Shown here one piece after another: positions 26,956 through 38,512 of a DNA stretch of 64,000 bases. The notes beneath the pieces are model-generated. The model was not told where the DNA came from, did no database searches, and worked only from the letters and a program-made list of their open reading frames with translations. Location: contig NZ_LMDF01000007.1 in the NCBI RefSeq assembly GCF_001425745.1, positions 408,972-472,971 of the forward strand. Reading direction: 5' to 3'. The position numbers and the translations under genes were made by a program. Within the stretch, counting starts at the first letter, position 1, and each line of letters begins with the position of its first letter. The stretch is from Caulobacter sp. Root343. GTDB taxonomy: Bacteria > Pseudomonadota > Alphaproteobacteria > Caulobacterales > Caulobacteraceae.

Positions 26956-28746
26956 TCACTCCGCCCAGTACGCCACGTGGATGTGCATGTGACCGATGTC
27001 CTTGCCCAGGAAGATCAGATTGCCCTGGGGGCCGATCTGCACGTGGTTGGGGATGTCGTCGCGGGCGCAGGTGACGGTCTCACCGTAGCGGGTGTCGGTC
27101 AGACGCACGGTGTCGGGCACGCCCTCGGCCGGCATCAGGGGCGTGACGCCGTTGACGGTCAGGATGCCGAACTGGCGCCACTTGGCCGGCTTGACCTGCT
27201 TGCCGTTCCAGTTTTCGCCGAGGCGGGCGCTGGCGATGTGCTGCACCGGAATGTCGCTGATGCCGAACAGGTTGTCGCGCCGCCACTGCTGATAGAACCA
27301 GCTGTCGACGCTGCCGGCCGAGCAGAAGTTCTCGCTGACGATGTTGGGCCAGCTGTCGCGGATGGCGGTGGCGCGGGCGTTGAACAGCTGGAAATAGCCG
27401 TTCGGCTCGAAATTGGTCTTCTCGTTGTCCTTGCCCTCGACCTTCTGGCTGTCGATCCGGCCCGTGAAATACAGGCAGCCGGGGTTCCAGGAGTGGGACA
27501 TGAAGAGCTCGTAGAAGCCCTCGTGCATGACGATGTCGGCGTCGGTGAAGACGATCCAGTCGGCGTCCTTGAGCGTCTTCAGGCCGTCATTGAGCATCTT
27601 GCCCTTGTTGAAGGCCTGGTCGTCGTCGAAGCAGCGGTCCGAGATCACCAGGGTCGCGCCGTTCTCCTTGACGACGTCCTGGGTGACGGTGTCGTCGCTG
27701 GAGGTGACGACGATGATCTCGTCGAACTCGCGCATGTTGCGGGGCAGGGTCTGGGCCAGGTCGTCGCCGTAGCCGACCGAGGTCAGGATGCAGACCAGCT
27801 TGCGCGGCTTGGTCGAGGTGTGGCCGATGCCGACGCGACGGCCCGAGCTGGCCTCGCCGACATAGTTGTCGCGCGTCTCGACCTGGCGCTTCTGCATGTG
27901 GATGGCGGGGTCGAACATCTCGTAGGCGCGCTTGCGGATCGCTGGGCTGCCCAGCTTCTTGAGGATCTGCTTGTGCTCGGCCGAGATGATGTCGCGGTCC
28001 AGAAGGTCCAGCTGCGACGGGCCCGGCTGGGCCAGGGCGCAATAGTTGCAGAGGTCGATCTGGTCCTTGAAGTCGTCGGGGGTGCGCTGCCACCAGCCGT
28101 GCTCGACCGGCCAGGCGTGGGCGCCGTTGAAATAGAGCCGGTCGATGGCGCCGGCCACTTCGCAGAAATAGGCGCCCTTGTCGTTGATCGTCGCCGACCA
28201 CAGCTTCTGGACCCAACAGTTGTCGCGGTTGGTCTCCCACTCGTCGTCCGACATGCCGGTCGCGCCGGTATAGTCCTTGCGCGTGATCAGCAGGGCCTGG
28301 TGCTGGCCGGCGGTCTCGTGGGTGTTGGTGTTGAAGTGGCTGTAGACCTCCATGATGGTCTCATAGTTCTTGTAGAACCCGTTCCCGAGGCTGGTCCACA
28401 GGCCGCGGCCGTTCGAACGGTCGAACAGGCGCTCGGTGGCGAAGTCGTTGAAGTCCTTGATCGGCCCCTTGCCGTTCGAGGTGTTGTCGCCGCCCCACAG
28501 CTCGGCGAAGCGCCGCGAAATCTGCTCGAAATTGCTGTGCAGGGTGGGCTCGCCGGCGATGACGCCGATCAGCTTGTTGGGGGCGTTCCAGCCTTCCATG
28601 CTCTTCACGGAGCGTTCGAAGGTTTCGAGCGCCATGTCCGCCCGCTGCGTCTGATGGGGGATCAGCCGCGTGCAGTTGGAGCAGCTGAGGTGGCACTTGG
28701 TGCTGATGTCGATCTGGACGATGTCCATGTCGGCGGGCGAGCGCAT
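26956..28746 (-). CDS. Radical SAM / glycosyltransferase-like fusion protein
   Basis: 596 residues. The N-terminal radical SAM domain has CHLSCSNC (C18, C22, C25, the C-x3-C-x2-C cluster motif) after IVQIDISTK, then VIAGEPTLH. Further cysteines near residue 193 (YFCEVAG) and 233 (CNYC) could bind an auxiliary cluster. From about residue 312 a second domain begins KLVCILTSVGYGDDLAQT and reaches DWIVFTDADIVMHEG near residue 405, a GT-A-like fold with a DxD-type motif. The last 60 residues are unassigned. The start has GGAG 8 bases upstream; MDIVQID, 18 bases later, is possible. The substrate is unknown. Confidence 0.8.
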   Translation of the reverse strand: MRSPADMDIVQIDISTKCHLSCSNCTRLIPHQTQRADMALETFERSVKSMEGWNAPNKLIGVIAGEPTLHSNFEQISRRFAELWGGDNTSNGKGPIKDFNDFATERLFDRSNGRGLWTSLGNGFYKNYETIMEVYSHFNTNTHETAGQHQALLITRKDYTGATGMSDDEWETNRDNCWVQKLWSATINDKGAYFCEVAGAIDRLYFNGAHAWPVEHGWWQRTPDDFKDQIDLCNYCALAQPGPSQLDLLDRDIISAEHKQILKKLGSPAIRKRAYEMFDPAIHMQKRQVETRDNYVGEASSGRRVGIGHTSTKPRKLVCILTSVGYGDDLAQTLPRNMREFDEIIVVTSSDDTVTQDVVKENGATLVISDRCFDDDQAFNKGKMLNDGLKTLKDADWIVFTDADIVMHEGFYELFMSHSWNPGCLYFTGRIDSQKVEGKDNEKTNFEPNGYFQLFNARATAIRDSWPNIVSENFCSAGSVDSWFYQQWRRDNLFGISDIPVQHIASARLGENWNGKQVKPAKWRQFGILTVNGVTPLMPAEGVPDTVRLTDTRYGETVTCARDDIPNHVQIGPQGNLIFLGKDIGHMHIHVAYWAE

Positions 28747-28786
28747 CGAGTTCTCCGTTCCAGACGCGGCCGATTCGAGGCGCGAT

Positions 28787-28815
28787 GGTTAACCGTGAAC
28801 ATGCCTGGGTTAACC
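28787..28815. promoter_or_regulatory. Twin GGTTAACC palindromes
   Basis: Two exact copies of GGTTAACC, at 28787-28794 and 28808-28815, are spaced 21 bases start to start, about two helical turns. They lie 41-70 bases upstream of the radical SAM-glycosyltransferase start codon. Each contains a TTAA core as in CtrA half-sites, but the distance does not match the TTAA-N7-TTAA consensus. A dimeric or cooperative regulator site is plausible. Confidence 0.45.
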
Positions 28816-28863
28816 AAGCGGGTCGATAACACTGATCGCCGCACCCAAATTGAGGCGTCTCGT

Positions 28864-29379
28864 CTAGAGCTTCAGCCCGTAAAGCCGCCGGTCGCGCCGC
28901 TCGCCGTCGCGGTGCACGGCGCCTTTCAGATAGCCCTCGGCCTTGAAACCCAGCTTCTGCAGCAGGTGCTCGGCCCGGTTGTCGCCGACGTGGGTGCTGG
29001 CCACCAGGCTCTTGAGGCCGGTGCTGGCGCCGTAGGCGAGGAGGGCGCTGACCGCCTCGGCGCCGAAGCCCTGGCCCCAGCCCTTGCGGTCGACCACGAA
29101 GCGGATCTCGGCCCGGTCGTGGCGCTTGTCGATGTCGATGAACTCGCAATAGCCCAGGAACGCACCGCTGGTCGTATGGCGGATCGTCCAGTAGGCGGCG
29201 TCGCCCGCTGTCATCTCGTCGACCTGGGCGACGACGCGCGTGGCGACCTCGTCGGGATCCTCGATCGGCTCCTGGTCAAGGTTCGACATCACCTCGGCGT
29301 CGCTGAGGAACGGGTAGATCAGGGGCGCGTCGTCGACCGTCAGGGGGGCGAGGGTCAGGCGTTCGGTCTCGAGGATCAT
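28864..29379 (-). CDS. GNAT-family N-acetyltransferase (RimJ/RimL-like)
   Basis: Acetyl-CoA-dependent transferase, 171 residues. The N-terminus ILETERLTLAPLTVDDAPLI is typical of RimJ/RimL-type GNATs. RFVVDRKGWGQGFGAEAVSALLAYG near residues 92-116 contains the acetyl-CoA pyrophosphate-binding Q-x-x-G-x-G/A pattern, and LLQKLGFKAEGYLKG is the usual C-terminal segment. Its acceptor is not known. It lies upstream of the radical SAM-glycosyltransferase gene on the same strand with a 117-base gap containing the GGTTAACC pair. Confidence 0.85.
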   Translation of the reverse strand: MILETERLTLAPLTVDDAPLIYPFLSDAEVMSNLDQEPIEDPDEVATRVVAQVDEMTAGDAAYWTIRHTTSGAFLGYCEFIDIDKRHDRAEIRFVVDRKGWGQGFGAEAVSALLAYGASTGLKSLVASTHVGDNRAEHLLQKLGFKAEGYLKGAVHRDGERRDRRLYGLKL

Positions 29380-29520
29380 GCGGTCCGGGGGTATGGCTTG
29401 GGGGCTTGCGCTGGGGAGAGCGCTCCCCAGCTATGGCGCGGAGCCGCCGCTAGTGGTAGAGGGGCCGCTTCGTTTTTCACGCGGCATTTCGCCCGCGCCC
29501 GGATCGAGAACACTTTCGTC

Positions 29521-30093
29521 ATGCTTATCGGCGTCCTGCTAGCCATCAACATCGTCGTCTGCCTCGGTCTGATCGGGGTCGTCCTGCTGCAACGCTCCGA
29601 AGGCGGCGCGCTGGGCATGGGCGGTGGCAACAGCGGCTTCATGACCGCTCGCGGCGCCGGCGACCTGCTGACCCGCATCACCTGGATCCTGTTCTCGGTC
29701 TTCCTCCTGATCAGCTTGACGCTGACGATCCTGACCGGCCGCGCCAACACCGGCGGCTCGGTCGCCGACCGCCTGGACATCAAGGGTCTCGACTCCAAGA
29801 CCCTGAACGCGGCGCCGGCGCCTCAGGCTCCCACGCCGGGCTCGCTGGACTCGCTGCCGTCCAACGCCCAGCCGGGCTCCATCCAGGCTCCGACCCCGCA
29901 GATCAACGCTCCGGCCCCGACGACCTCGCAGCCTTCGCTGCTGACCCCGGCGGCGCCGGCCAAGGCCACGCCGGCCCCGAAGCCGGCCGCCAAGGCTCCG
30001 GCCCAGGCCACCGCCAAGCCGGCTGAAACGGCTCCGGCGGCCGCCGCGACCCCGACCGTCGCGGCCCCGCCGGCCGAACAGCCCAAGCCTTAA
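29521..30093 (+). CDS. secG: Preprotein translocase subunit SecG with long Pro/Ala tail
   Basis: Inner-membrane component of SecYEG. Two membrane helices (residues about 1-23 and 50-75) flank the diagnostic LLQRSEGGALGMGGG. Typical SecG is 75-120 residues; here 190, because residues 80-190 form a tail dominated by Pro, Ala, Thr and Gln, ending in PPAEQPKP. The tail is probably disordered. A strong terminator follows 24 bases after the stop, so the gene is separated from pyrG. Confidence 0.92.
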   Translation: MLIGVLLAINIVVCLGLIGVVLLQRSEGGALGMGGGNSGFMTARGAGDLLTRITWILFSVFLLISLTLTILTGRANTGGSVADRLDIKGLDSKTLNAAPAPQAPTPGSLDSLPSNAQPGSIQAPTPQINAPAPTTSQPSLLTPAAPAKATPAPKPAAKAPAQATAKPAETAPAAAATPTVAAPPAEQPKP

Positions 30094-30117
30094 TCGTTCT
30101 CGAACGACCTTAAACCG

Positions 30118-30141
30118 ACCCCCGAGGGCGACCTCGGGGGT
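30118..30141 (+). terminator. Rho-independent terminator of secG
   Basis: 10-bp perfect stem, ACCCCCGAGG with CCTCGGGGGT, closed by GCGA and followed by TTAATCTTG. It lies between secG and pyrG. Confidence 0.85.
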
Positions 30142-30201
30142 TTAATCTTGTTGATGAACGCCGGTCTTTTCCCCGGCGTCCACGAATCACGGGTAATCTG
30201 A

Positions 30202-31860
<1,659 letters not shown>

Positions 31861-31867
31861 GACGTTT

Positions 31868-31891
31868 TTCCCGGGTCCTTGCATCCGGGAA
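31868..31891 (+). terminator. Possible weak terminator after pyrG
   Basis: 7-bp stem, TTCCCGG with CCGGGAA, around a 10-base loop, 8 bases after the pyrG stop and without a T tract. It may only partly end transcription, leaving some read-through into rpmF. Confidence 0.35.
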
Positions 31892-31985
31892 GAGATTCGG
31901 GCATAAGCGCGCCCTCACGCGGCGGCCTGGGCATTGCCCGAGTCGCCGCTCTCGATTTTCACGCTCAGCGAGCAGAGTCACTTCG

Positions 31986-32168
31986 ATGGCCGTTCCCAAA
32001 AGAAAAACTTCGCCTTCTCGCCGGAACATGCGCCGGTCGCACCACGCCCTGGGCGCCAACTCGTTCATCGAGGACAAGGACACCGGCGAGCTGCGCCGTC
32101 CGCACCATGTCGATCTGAAGACCGGCATGTACAACGGCAAGCAGATCCTGACGCCGAAGGAAGACTAA
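31986..32168 (+). CDS. rpmF: 50S ribosomal protein L32
   Basis: 60-residue L32 with the family signature [20 protein letters not shown] and the ending [13 protein letters not shown]. The zinc-ribbon cysteines found in some L32 proteins are absent, so this is the cysteine-free form. A strong terminator follows 29 bases after the stop. Confidence 0.97.
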   Translation: MAVPKRKTSPSRRNMRRSHHALGANSFIEDKDTGELRRPHHVDLKTGMYNGKQILTPKED

Positions 32169-32197
32169 GGTCTCCTTTCGCCTCTGACGGCTTGAAG

Positions 32198-32228
32198 ACG
32201 CCGCCCGGTTCGCCCGGGCGGCGTTTTT
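32198..32228 (+). terminator. Rho-independent terminator of rpmF
   Basis: 11-bp stem, ACGCCGCCCGG with CCGGGCGGCGT, loop TTCGC, followed directly by TTTTT. One of the clearest terminators in the window. Confidence 0.9.
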
Positions 32229-32289
32229 CGTCGTATTTTCGTCGTACGCGTCGAAATCGGTGCTAGCCTCCCGACAGGGAGGTACGCCC

Positions 32290-33282
32290 ATGCTCACACG
32301 CCGCGACATAGCGGCGGGACTGGGAATTTCGCTCGCCGCGCCGCCGGCGCTGGCCGAAGCGATCACGCCGGTTTCGCTGTCGCAGACGCCGCCTCCCCAA
32401 GCTCAGGTTCCGCCCGCCGAGCAGCCGCTGCTGATCTTGGACGCTTCCTTGGACCAGGACGCCCGCCTGACCGTTCCGGTCTCGATCAACGGGCAGGGCG
32501 AGTATCAATTCGTCGTCGACACGGGCGCGGACCGTAGCGTCCTGACGCCGGGCTTGGCCGAGCGCCTGGCCTTGCCGCGCGGGCCGGATGTGCTCGTTCA
32601 CGGCGTCTCGGGATCCGTCACCTGTCCGACAGCCCGCGTTGCTCACTTGCGCACCGGCGACGCCCGTCTGGCCGACGTCGTCCTGCCCATACTGCCCTAT
32701 GACCGGGTCGGAGCCGACGGCCTGCTGGGCGTCGATATCCTGGAGGGCCGTAACGTCATCATGGACTTCCACAGAAAGCAGCTGGAAGTCCGTCGCAGCC
32801 AACCGATCTCGGGGTTGATCCGAGGACCGCGCGAGGTCCTGGTCCTGGCCGATGAGAAATACGGGCGGCTGACCCTGGCCGACTCGCGGATCGCCGGGGC
32901 TCGGTCGCTGGCCTTCATCGACTCCGGAGGCGGGGTCAGCATCGGCAACATGGCCCTGGCCCGCGCCATCGCCGCGCGCCGACGCCGCTCTTCCGATCTG
33001 GTCCAGCAGGCGCGCCTTCTGACCGCCGGCGGCGAGATGCAACTGGGCGAGTTCCGCATCGTGCCGTCCATCGTCATGGGCGACCTGCGGGTCACCAACA
33101 TCCCCATGGCGTTCGCCGACCTGCACATCTTCGACGTCTGGGGTCTCAACGATCGGCCAGCGGCGTTGATCGGGGTCGACGTGTTGCGGTTGTTCGCCCG
33201 GGTCGAGCTGGACTTTGGCGCGGGGCGCGTGCTGTTCCGGTTGGGGCAGGGCGGCCTGGTCGCGCCGACGTTCAACGCCTGA
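32290..33282 (+). CDS. Exported retropepsin-like aspartyl protease family protein
   Basis: 330 residues. The N-terminal 23 residues, TRRDIAAGLGISLAAPPALA, form a signal peptide with a twin-arginine-like start. Two retropepsin-type lobes follow: one with FVVDTGADRSVLTPGLA near residue 75 (DTGA active site), and one with LAFIDSGGGVSIGNMALA near residue 213 (DSGG). The start at MLTRRD is supported by GGGAGG 8 bases upstream. It probably acts in the periplasm; targets are unknown. Having both half-sites in one chain is the pepsin-like two-lobe arrangement. Confidence 0.8.
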   Translation: MLTRRDIAAGLGISLAAPPALAEAITPVSLSQTPPPQAQVPPAEQPLLILDASLDQDARLTVPVSINGQGEYQFVVDTGADRSVLTPGLAERLALPRGPDVLVHGVSGSVTCPTARVAHLRTGDARLADVVLPILPYDRVGADGLLGVDILEGRNVIMDFHRKQLEVRRSQPISGLIRGPREVLVLADEKYGRLTLADSRIAGARSLAFIDSGGGVSIGNMALARAIAARRRRSSDLVQQARLLTAGGEMQLGEFRIVPSIVMGDLRVTNIPMAFADLHIFDVWGLNDRPAALIGVDVLRLFARVELDFGAGRVLFRLGQGGLVAPTFNA

Positions 33283-34644
<1,362 letters not shown>

Positions 34645-34665
34645 GCCCTTCCAAATCGCTAGAGA

Positions 34666-35259
34666 CTACGAAGGCGCGGCTTCCGAAAGGAGCTGCGCCT
34701 TCTTCTTTATGTACTCCAGGGGCGCGTCCTTCTTCATCACCATGTAGCCGGTGATGGCATGGAAGGCCGGGTCGCCGACCGAGCCGCCTTCCGGAACCTG
34801 GCCGATCTGGCCGCTGACCTCGTCAACCGTCGGCATGACGGGCCGGCCGGGCAGGGCGATGTCGCCCTTGACCAGGTCGATGGTGCTCTCGGATTTCAGC
34901 TTCCAGCCGCAGTTTTCGAACCGCTCCAGCCGGTCCGGGGCGAACACCAAGGTCAGCAGCATCAGCTTCATCTTGCCGACGGCGGCGTCCTCGGCCTGGC
35001 CCATGGCGCGCGTCTTCTGGACGGAAAGCGCGCGGCCGTAGGTGATCCAGCGATCCTCGCCCTCCCAGAGGGCCTTGAAGATCGAACTGTTCATCGGAAT
35101 GACGAGGCCCCCGCCGAAGTCGAGCTTGGGCGGGGCGCCCTTGATCATATTGGGTCCGCCCTTGCGACCCTTGACGATCTCGGGTTCGCCGGCGCGGGCG
35201 AGAGCGGGGAGAAGCGCGCCTCCCGCGAGGCCAACAATCAGGTTTCGGCGCGACGTCAT
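34666..35259 (-). CDS. Exported protein of unknown function
   Basis: 197 residues from MTSRRNLIVGL; an ATG 9 bases upstream is less well spaced from the AGGGGG site. The N-terminus is a signal peptide with an SRRNLIV twin-arginine-like motif and an ALARA cleavage site. The mature part has no family I recognise: a charged start (GEPEIVKGRKGG), MNSSIFKALWEGEDRWITYGRA, and a C-terminal AFHAITGYMVMKKDAPLEYI. It is probably periplasmic or exported. Confidence 0.72.
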   Translation of the reverse strand: MTSRRNLIVGLAGGALLPALARAGEPEIVKGRKGGPNMIKGAPPKLDFGGGLVIPMNSSIFKALWEGEDRWITYGRALSVQKTRAMGQAEDAAVGKMKLMLLTLVFAPDRLERFENCGWKLKSESTIDLVKGDIALPGRPVMPTVDEVSGQIGQVPEGGSVGDPAFHAITGYMVMKKDAPLEYIKKKAQLLSEAAPS

Positions 35260-35597
35260 CGGTTTCATCCCCCTTGAAGCTCCACCTCAAGATGCGGGTA
35301 AACAAGGCGATTCTTCGACGGATATCGTCGGTCTCTGATCGGCCGGAATGGTTTCTCGATCGATTAACCCACAAATTTTCTAAAAGCGAAGCTTTGGTTT
35401 CAAACGAGACCATCTGCGCGATGTTCGCTGTCGCGAACTGACTTCGGCGGTGCAGTATCTAGATGCTGCTGAAACCATCTCACCTGAAAGCATCGTTCGT
35501 GCGACGGGCGAGTGAACGACCGGCGTTCGCAATGCCTGGATTTAGAAGGCGTTAAGCACGGTCGGCGATCCTGCGAATCCCTCTCCGGGAAGCTCAG
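35260..35597. other. 338-base intergenic region before ftsB
   Basis: Divergent region between the exported unknown and ftsB, with less G+C than its surroundings around 35350-35400. TTAACCC at 35364-35370 and TTAAG near 35550 are isolated TTAA motifs without CtrA-consensus spacing. No tRNA, small RNA or credible coding frame was found. It probably contains the promoters of both genes. Confidence 0.4.
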
Positions 35598-35900
35598 ATG
35601 TTCGCCCGACTGCAACCTTTCCTGCCGACCGCGGCGATCTTTTTCCTGATTTTCTACTTCGCCTTTCACGCTCTGACGGGTGATCGAGGCCTGCTGTCGA
35701 TATCGCAGCGCAATGCGGACCTCGCAGCAAAAACAAAGGAACTCAGGAAGATACGCGCGGAGAGGATGGACCTGGAGGCCCGCGCTCGTCTATTACGCAG
35801 CGGCAGTCTGTCGGCTGATCTCTTGGAAGAGCGTGCGCGCTCTCTCCTAGGATACGCCGACCCGAGGGACTATGTGATCCGGGTCAAGCGTCCGAGCTGA
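35598..35900 (+). CDS. ftsB: Cell division protein FtsB/DivIC family
   Basis: 100-residue bitopic division protein. A membrane helix (LPTAAIFFLIFYFAFHAL) spans about residues 9-26. The periplasmic coiled coil (SISQRNADLAAKTKELRKIR) follows, then the RARSLLGYADPRDYVIR end typical of septum-formation initiator proteins that act with FtsL and FtsQ. It lies immediately upstream of the pdh genes. Confidence 0.88.
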   Translation: MFARLQPFLPTAAIFFLIFYFAFHALTGDRGLLSISQRNADLAAKTKELRKIRAERMDLEARARLLRSGSLSADLLEERARSLLGYADPRDYVIRVKRPS

Positions 35901-35934
35901 CCGATCCCGTAACCTCGGAATCGGCTGTCGGTCG

Positions 35935-35957
35935 GCCTGGAACCTTTGGCTCCAGGC
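35935..35957. other. Hairpin between ftsB and pdhA
   Basis: 7-bp stem, GCCTGGA with TCCAGGC, loop of 9 bases. No T tract follows. It may mark partial termination or a leader structure of the pdh transcript; TTGACG at 35963-35968 right after it could be a -35 element, but no matching -10 is clear. Confidence 0.35.
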
Positions 35958-36064
35958 TGGTCTTGACGAGACATGAGGGCGTTTCCTTCGCGGAACCGAC
36001 GACTTTTCGGCGGGAAATGCTCTAGGGACGAAGGCCGCGATGAAGATTGGCCAGGGAGATTTGA

Positions 36065-37096
36065 ATGGCGCGTGCGCGCAAGGCTGAGGCCTCCGAGGGC
36101 AAGACACCTGACACCGGTGTCAACACCTTCGTCGGCAAGGACGAACTCCTGAAATTCTATCAGGACATGCTGCTGATCCGCCGCTTCGAGGAGCGCGCCG
36201 GCCAGCTGTACGGCATGGGTCTGATCGGCGGTTTCTGCCACCTCTACATTGGTCAGGAAGCCATCGCGGTCGGCATGCAGTCGATCTCGCAGAAGGGCGA
36301 CCAGATCATCACGGGCTACCGCGACCACGGCCACATGCTGGCCGCGGGCATGGATCCCCGTGAAGTGATGGCCGAACTGACCGGCCGCGCCGGCGGTTCG
36401 TCGCGCGGCAAGGGCGGCTCGATGCACATGTTCGACATCGAGACGGGCTTCTACGGCGGCCACGGTATCGTCGGCGCGCAGGTCGCGCTCGGCACGGGCC
36501 TGGCGCTGGCCAACCACTACAAGGGCAATGGCAACGTCTCGTACGCCTATATGGGCGACGGCGCGGCCAACCAGGGCCAGGTCTACGAGAGCTTCAACAT
36601 GGCCCAGCTGTGGAAGCTGCCGGTCGTGTACGTGATCGAGAACAACCAGTACGCCATGGGCACCAGCGTCGAACGCGCGGCGTCCGAAACGGCTTTCCAC
36701 AAGCGCGGCGTCTCGTTCCGGATCCCGGGCGAGGAAGTCGACGGCATGGACATCGTCGCCGTGCGTGAGGCCGGCGCCCGCGCCAGCGAGCACGCCCGCA
36801 GCGGCCAGGGCCCCTACATCCTCGAGATGAAGACCTACCGCTACCGCGGTCACTCGATGTCGGACCCGGCCAAGTACCGCACCAAGGAAGAGGTCGACGA
36901 GGTCAAGACGACCCGCGACCCGATCGACCACATCAAGGAACGCCTGGCCAAGGCCGGCGTGACGGAAGACGACCTGAAGAGCGTCGACGCGGACGTGAAG
37001 CGCATCGTCGCCGAGGCCGCCGAATTCGCCCGCACCAGCCCTGAACCGGATCCTTCCGAACTCTACACCGACGTATACCTGGAGGCCGCCGAGTGA
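36065..37096 (+). CDS. pdhA: Pyruvate dehydrogenase E1 component, alpha subunit
   Basis: Thiamine-diphosphate-dependent decarboxylation of pyruvate, forming an alpha2beta2 E1 with PdhB. It has 343 residues. The N-terminal extension of about 25 residues is Ala/Lys rich. [26 protein letters not shown] and the ThDP/Mg motif [17 protein letters not shown] with [10 protein letters not shown] are present, as is the phosphorylation-loop-like YRGHSMSDP. The stop overlaps the pdhB start (GTGA). Confidence 0.96.
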   Translation: MARARKAEASEGKTPDTGVNTFVGKDELLKFYQDMLLIRRFEERAGQLYGMGLIGGFCHLYIGQEAIAVGMQSISQKGDQIITGYRDHGHMLAAGMDPREVMAELTGRAGGSSRGKGGSMHMFDIETGFYGGHGIVGAQVALGTGLALANHYKGNGNVSYAYMGDGAANQGQVYESFNMAQLWKLPVVYVIENNQYAMGTSVERAASETAFHKRGVSFRIPGEEVDGMDIVAVREAGARASEHARSGQGPYILEMKTYRYRGHSMSDPAKYRTKEEVDEVKTTRDPIDHIKERLAKAGVTEDDLKSVDADVKRIVAEAAEFARTSPEPDPSELYTDVYLEAAE

Positions 37097-38457
37097 CGGA
37101 CATCCTGATGCCCGCGCTTTCCCCCACGATGGAGGAAGGCACCCTGGCCAAGTGGCTCGTCAAGGAAGGCGACACCATCAAGGCCGGCGACGTGATCGCC
37201 GAGATCGAAACCGATAAGGCGACGATGGAAGTCGAAGCCGTCGATGAAGGCGTGATCGAAGCCATCCTGATTCCGGCCGGTAGCGAGAACGTCAAGGTCA
37301 ACACCCTGATCGCGCGTCTGAAGGGCGAAGGCGAGGCGACCCCTGCCGCCGCGCCGGCGCCCGTGGCCAAGCCAGCCGCAGCCGAGCAGTTCTCGGGTGA
37401 GCCGGAAAAGGCTCCGCCGCAGGCCGCCACGCCGGTTGTCGAGCTGAAGGATCCTGAGATCCCGGCCGGCACGCCGATGAAGAAGATCACGGTCCGCGAC
37501 GCCCTACGCGACGCGATGGCCGAGGAAATGCGCAAGGACGATCGCGTCTTCCTGATGGGCGAGGAAGTCGCCCAGTACCAGGGCGCCTACAAGGTCAGCC
37601 GCGAGCTGCTGCAGGAGTTTGGCGACAAGCGCGTCATCGACACCCCGATCACCGAGCACGGCTTCGCCGGCATGGGCGTCGGCGCGGCGATGGCCGGTCT
37701 GAAGCCGATCGTCGAGTTCATGACCTGGAACTTCGCCATGCAGGCGATCGACCACATCATCAACTCGGCCGCCAAGACGCTGTACATGTCGGGCGGTCAG
37801 ATCAAGTCGTCGATCGTGTTCCGCGGCCCGAACGGCGCGGCCTCGCGGGTCGGCGCCCAGCACAGCCAGGACTACGCCGCCTGGTACGGCAACGTCCCGG
37901 GTCTGAAGGTCATCGCGCCTTACGACGCCGCCGACGCCAAGGGCCTGCTGAAGGCCGCGATCCGCGATCCCAACCCGGTCGTCTTCCTCGAACACGAGAT
38001 GATGTACGGCCACGAGTTCGACATTCCGGATGTCGAGGACTGGGTCGTGCCGATCGGCAAGGCCAAGGTCCGCCGCGAAGGCTCGGACGTCACCCTGGTG
38101 GCCTACAGCCGCATGGTGGGCTTCGCCCTGAAGGCGGCCGAGGAGCTGGAGAAGGAAGGCATTTCGGCGGAGGTCGTCGACCTGCGCACGATCCGTCCGA
38201 TGGACCACGCCACGGTCCTGGAAAGCGTCAAGAAGACCAACCGCCTGGTCACGGCCGAGGAAGGCTGGGGCCCGATGGGCGTCGGCGCCGAGATCGTCGC
38301 GCGGATCACGGAGTTCGGCTTCGACTACCTGGACGCCCCGCCGCTGCGGGTTCACCAGGAAGACGTGCCGTTGCCCTATGCAGCCAACCTGGAAGCCCTG
38401 TCGTTGCCTTCGGTCGAAAAGATCGTCAAGGCGGCCAAGGCGGTCTGCTACCGGTGA
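37093..38457 (+). CDS. pdhB: Pyruvate dehydrogenase E1 beta with N-terminal lipoyl domain
   Basis: 454 residues with a GTG start overlapping pdhA. Residues 1-80 are a lipoyl domain, with the modified lysine in ETDKATMEV near residue 43. A Pro/Ala linker follows to about residue 120, then the E1-beta transketolase fold with [32 protein letters not shown] and [16 protein letters not shown]. Lipoyl-bearing E1-beta is known in alphaproteobacteria. The lipoyl part is close to that of pdhC, including a 48-base identical stretch. Confidence 0.95.
   Translation: MTDILMPALSPTMEEGTLAKWLVKEGDTIKAGDVIAEIETDKATMEVEAVDEGVIEAILIPAGSENVKVNTLIARLKGEGEATPAAAPAPVAKPAAAEQFSGEPEKAPPQAATPVVELKDPEIPAGTPMKKITVRDALRDAMAEEMRKDDRVFLMGEEVAQYQGAYKVSRELLQEFGDKRVIDTPITEHGFAGMGVGAAMAGLKPIVEFMTWNFAMQAIDHIINSAAKTLYMSGGQIKSSIVFRGPNGAASRVGAQHSQDYAAWYGNVPGLKVIAPYDAADAKGLLKAAIRDPNPVVFLEHEMMYGHEFDIPDVEDWVVPIGKAKVRREGSDVTLVAYSRMVGFALKAAEELEKEGISAEVVDLRTIRPMDHATVLESVKKTNRLVTAEEGWGPMGVGAEIVARITEFGFDYLDAPPLRVHQEDVPLPYAANLEALSLPSVEKIVKAAKAVCYR
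37222..37269. repeat. 48-bp direct repeat shared with pdhC (39092-39139)
   Basis: The lipoyl-lysine coding region in pdhB is identical at the DNA level to 39092-39139 in pdhC over 48 bases, from ACGATGGAAGTC to GCCATCCTG. The flanking codons show synonymous and non-synonymous differences. This suggests recent gene conversion or a duplication kept uniform by recombination. Confidence 0.85.
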
Positions 38458-38512
38458 TCCCAATGCCCGCTCACCTAGGCTTCGGCCCGTGTGAGCGGGC
38501 GAGGGCGCGCTG

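Noticed and set aside
26923..29520. Long plus-strand frame running into secG
   Set aside because: It is the antisense of the radical SAM fusion and GNAT genes; only the last part, from 29521, is real secG with its own start and family motifs.
35260..35597. CtrA-binding site before ftsB
   Set aside because: TTAA motifs exist but never with the N7 spacing to a second TTAA.
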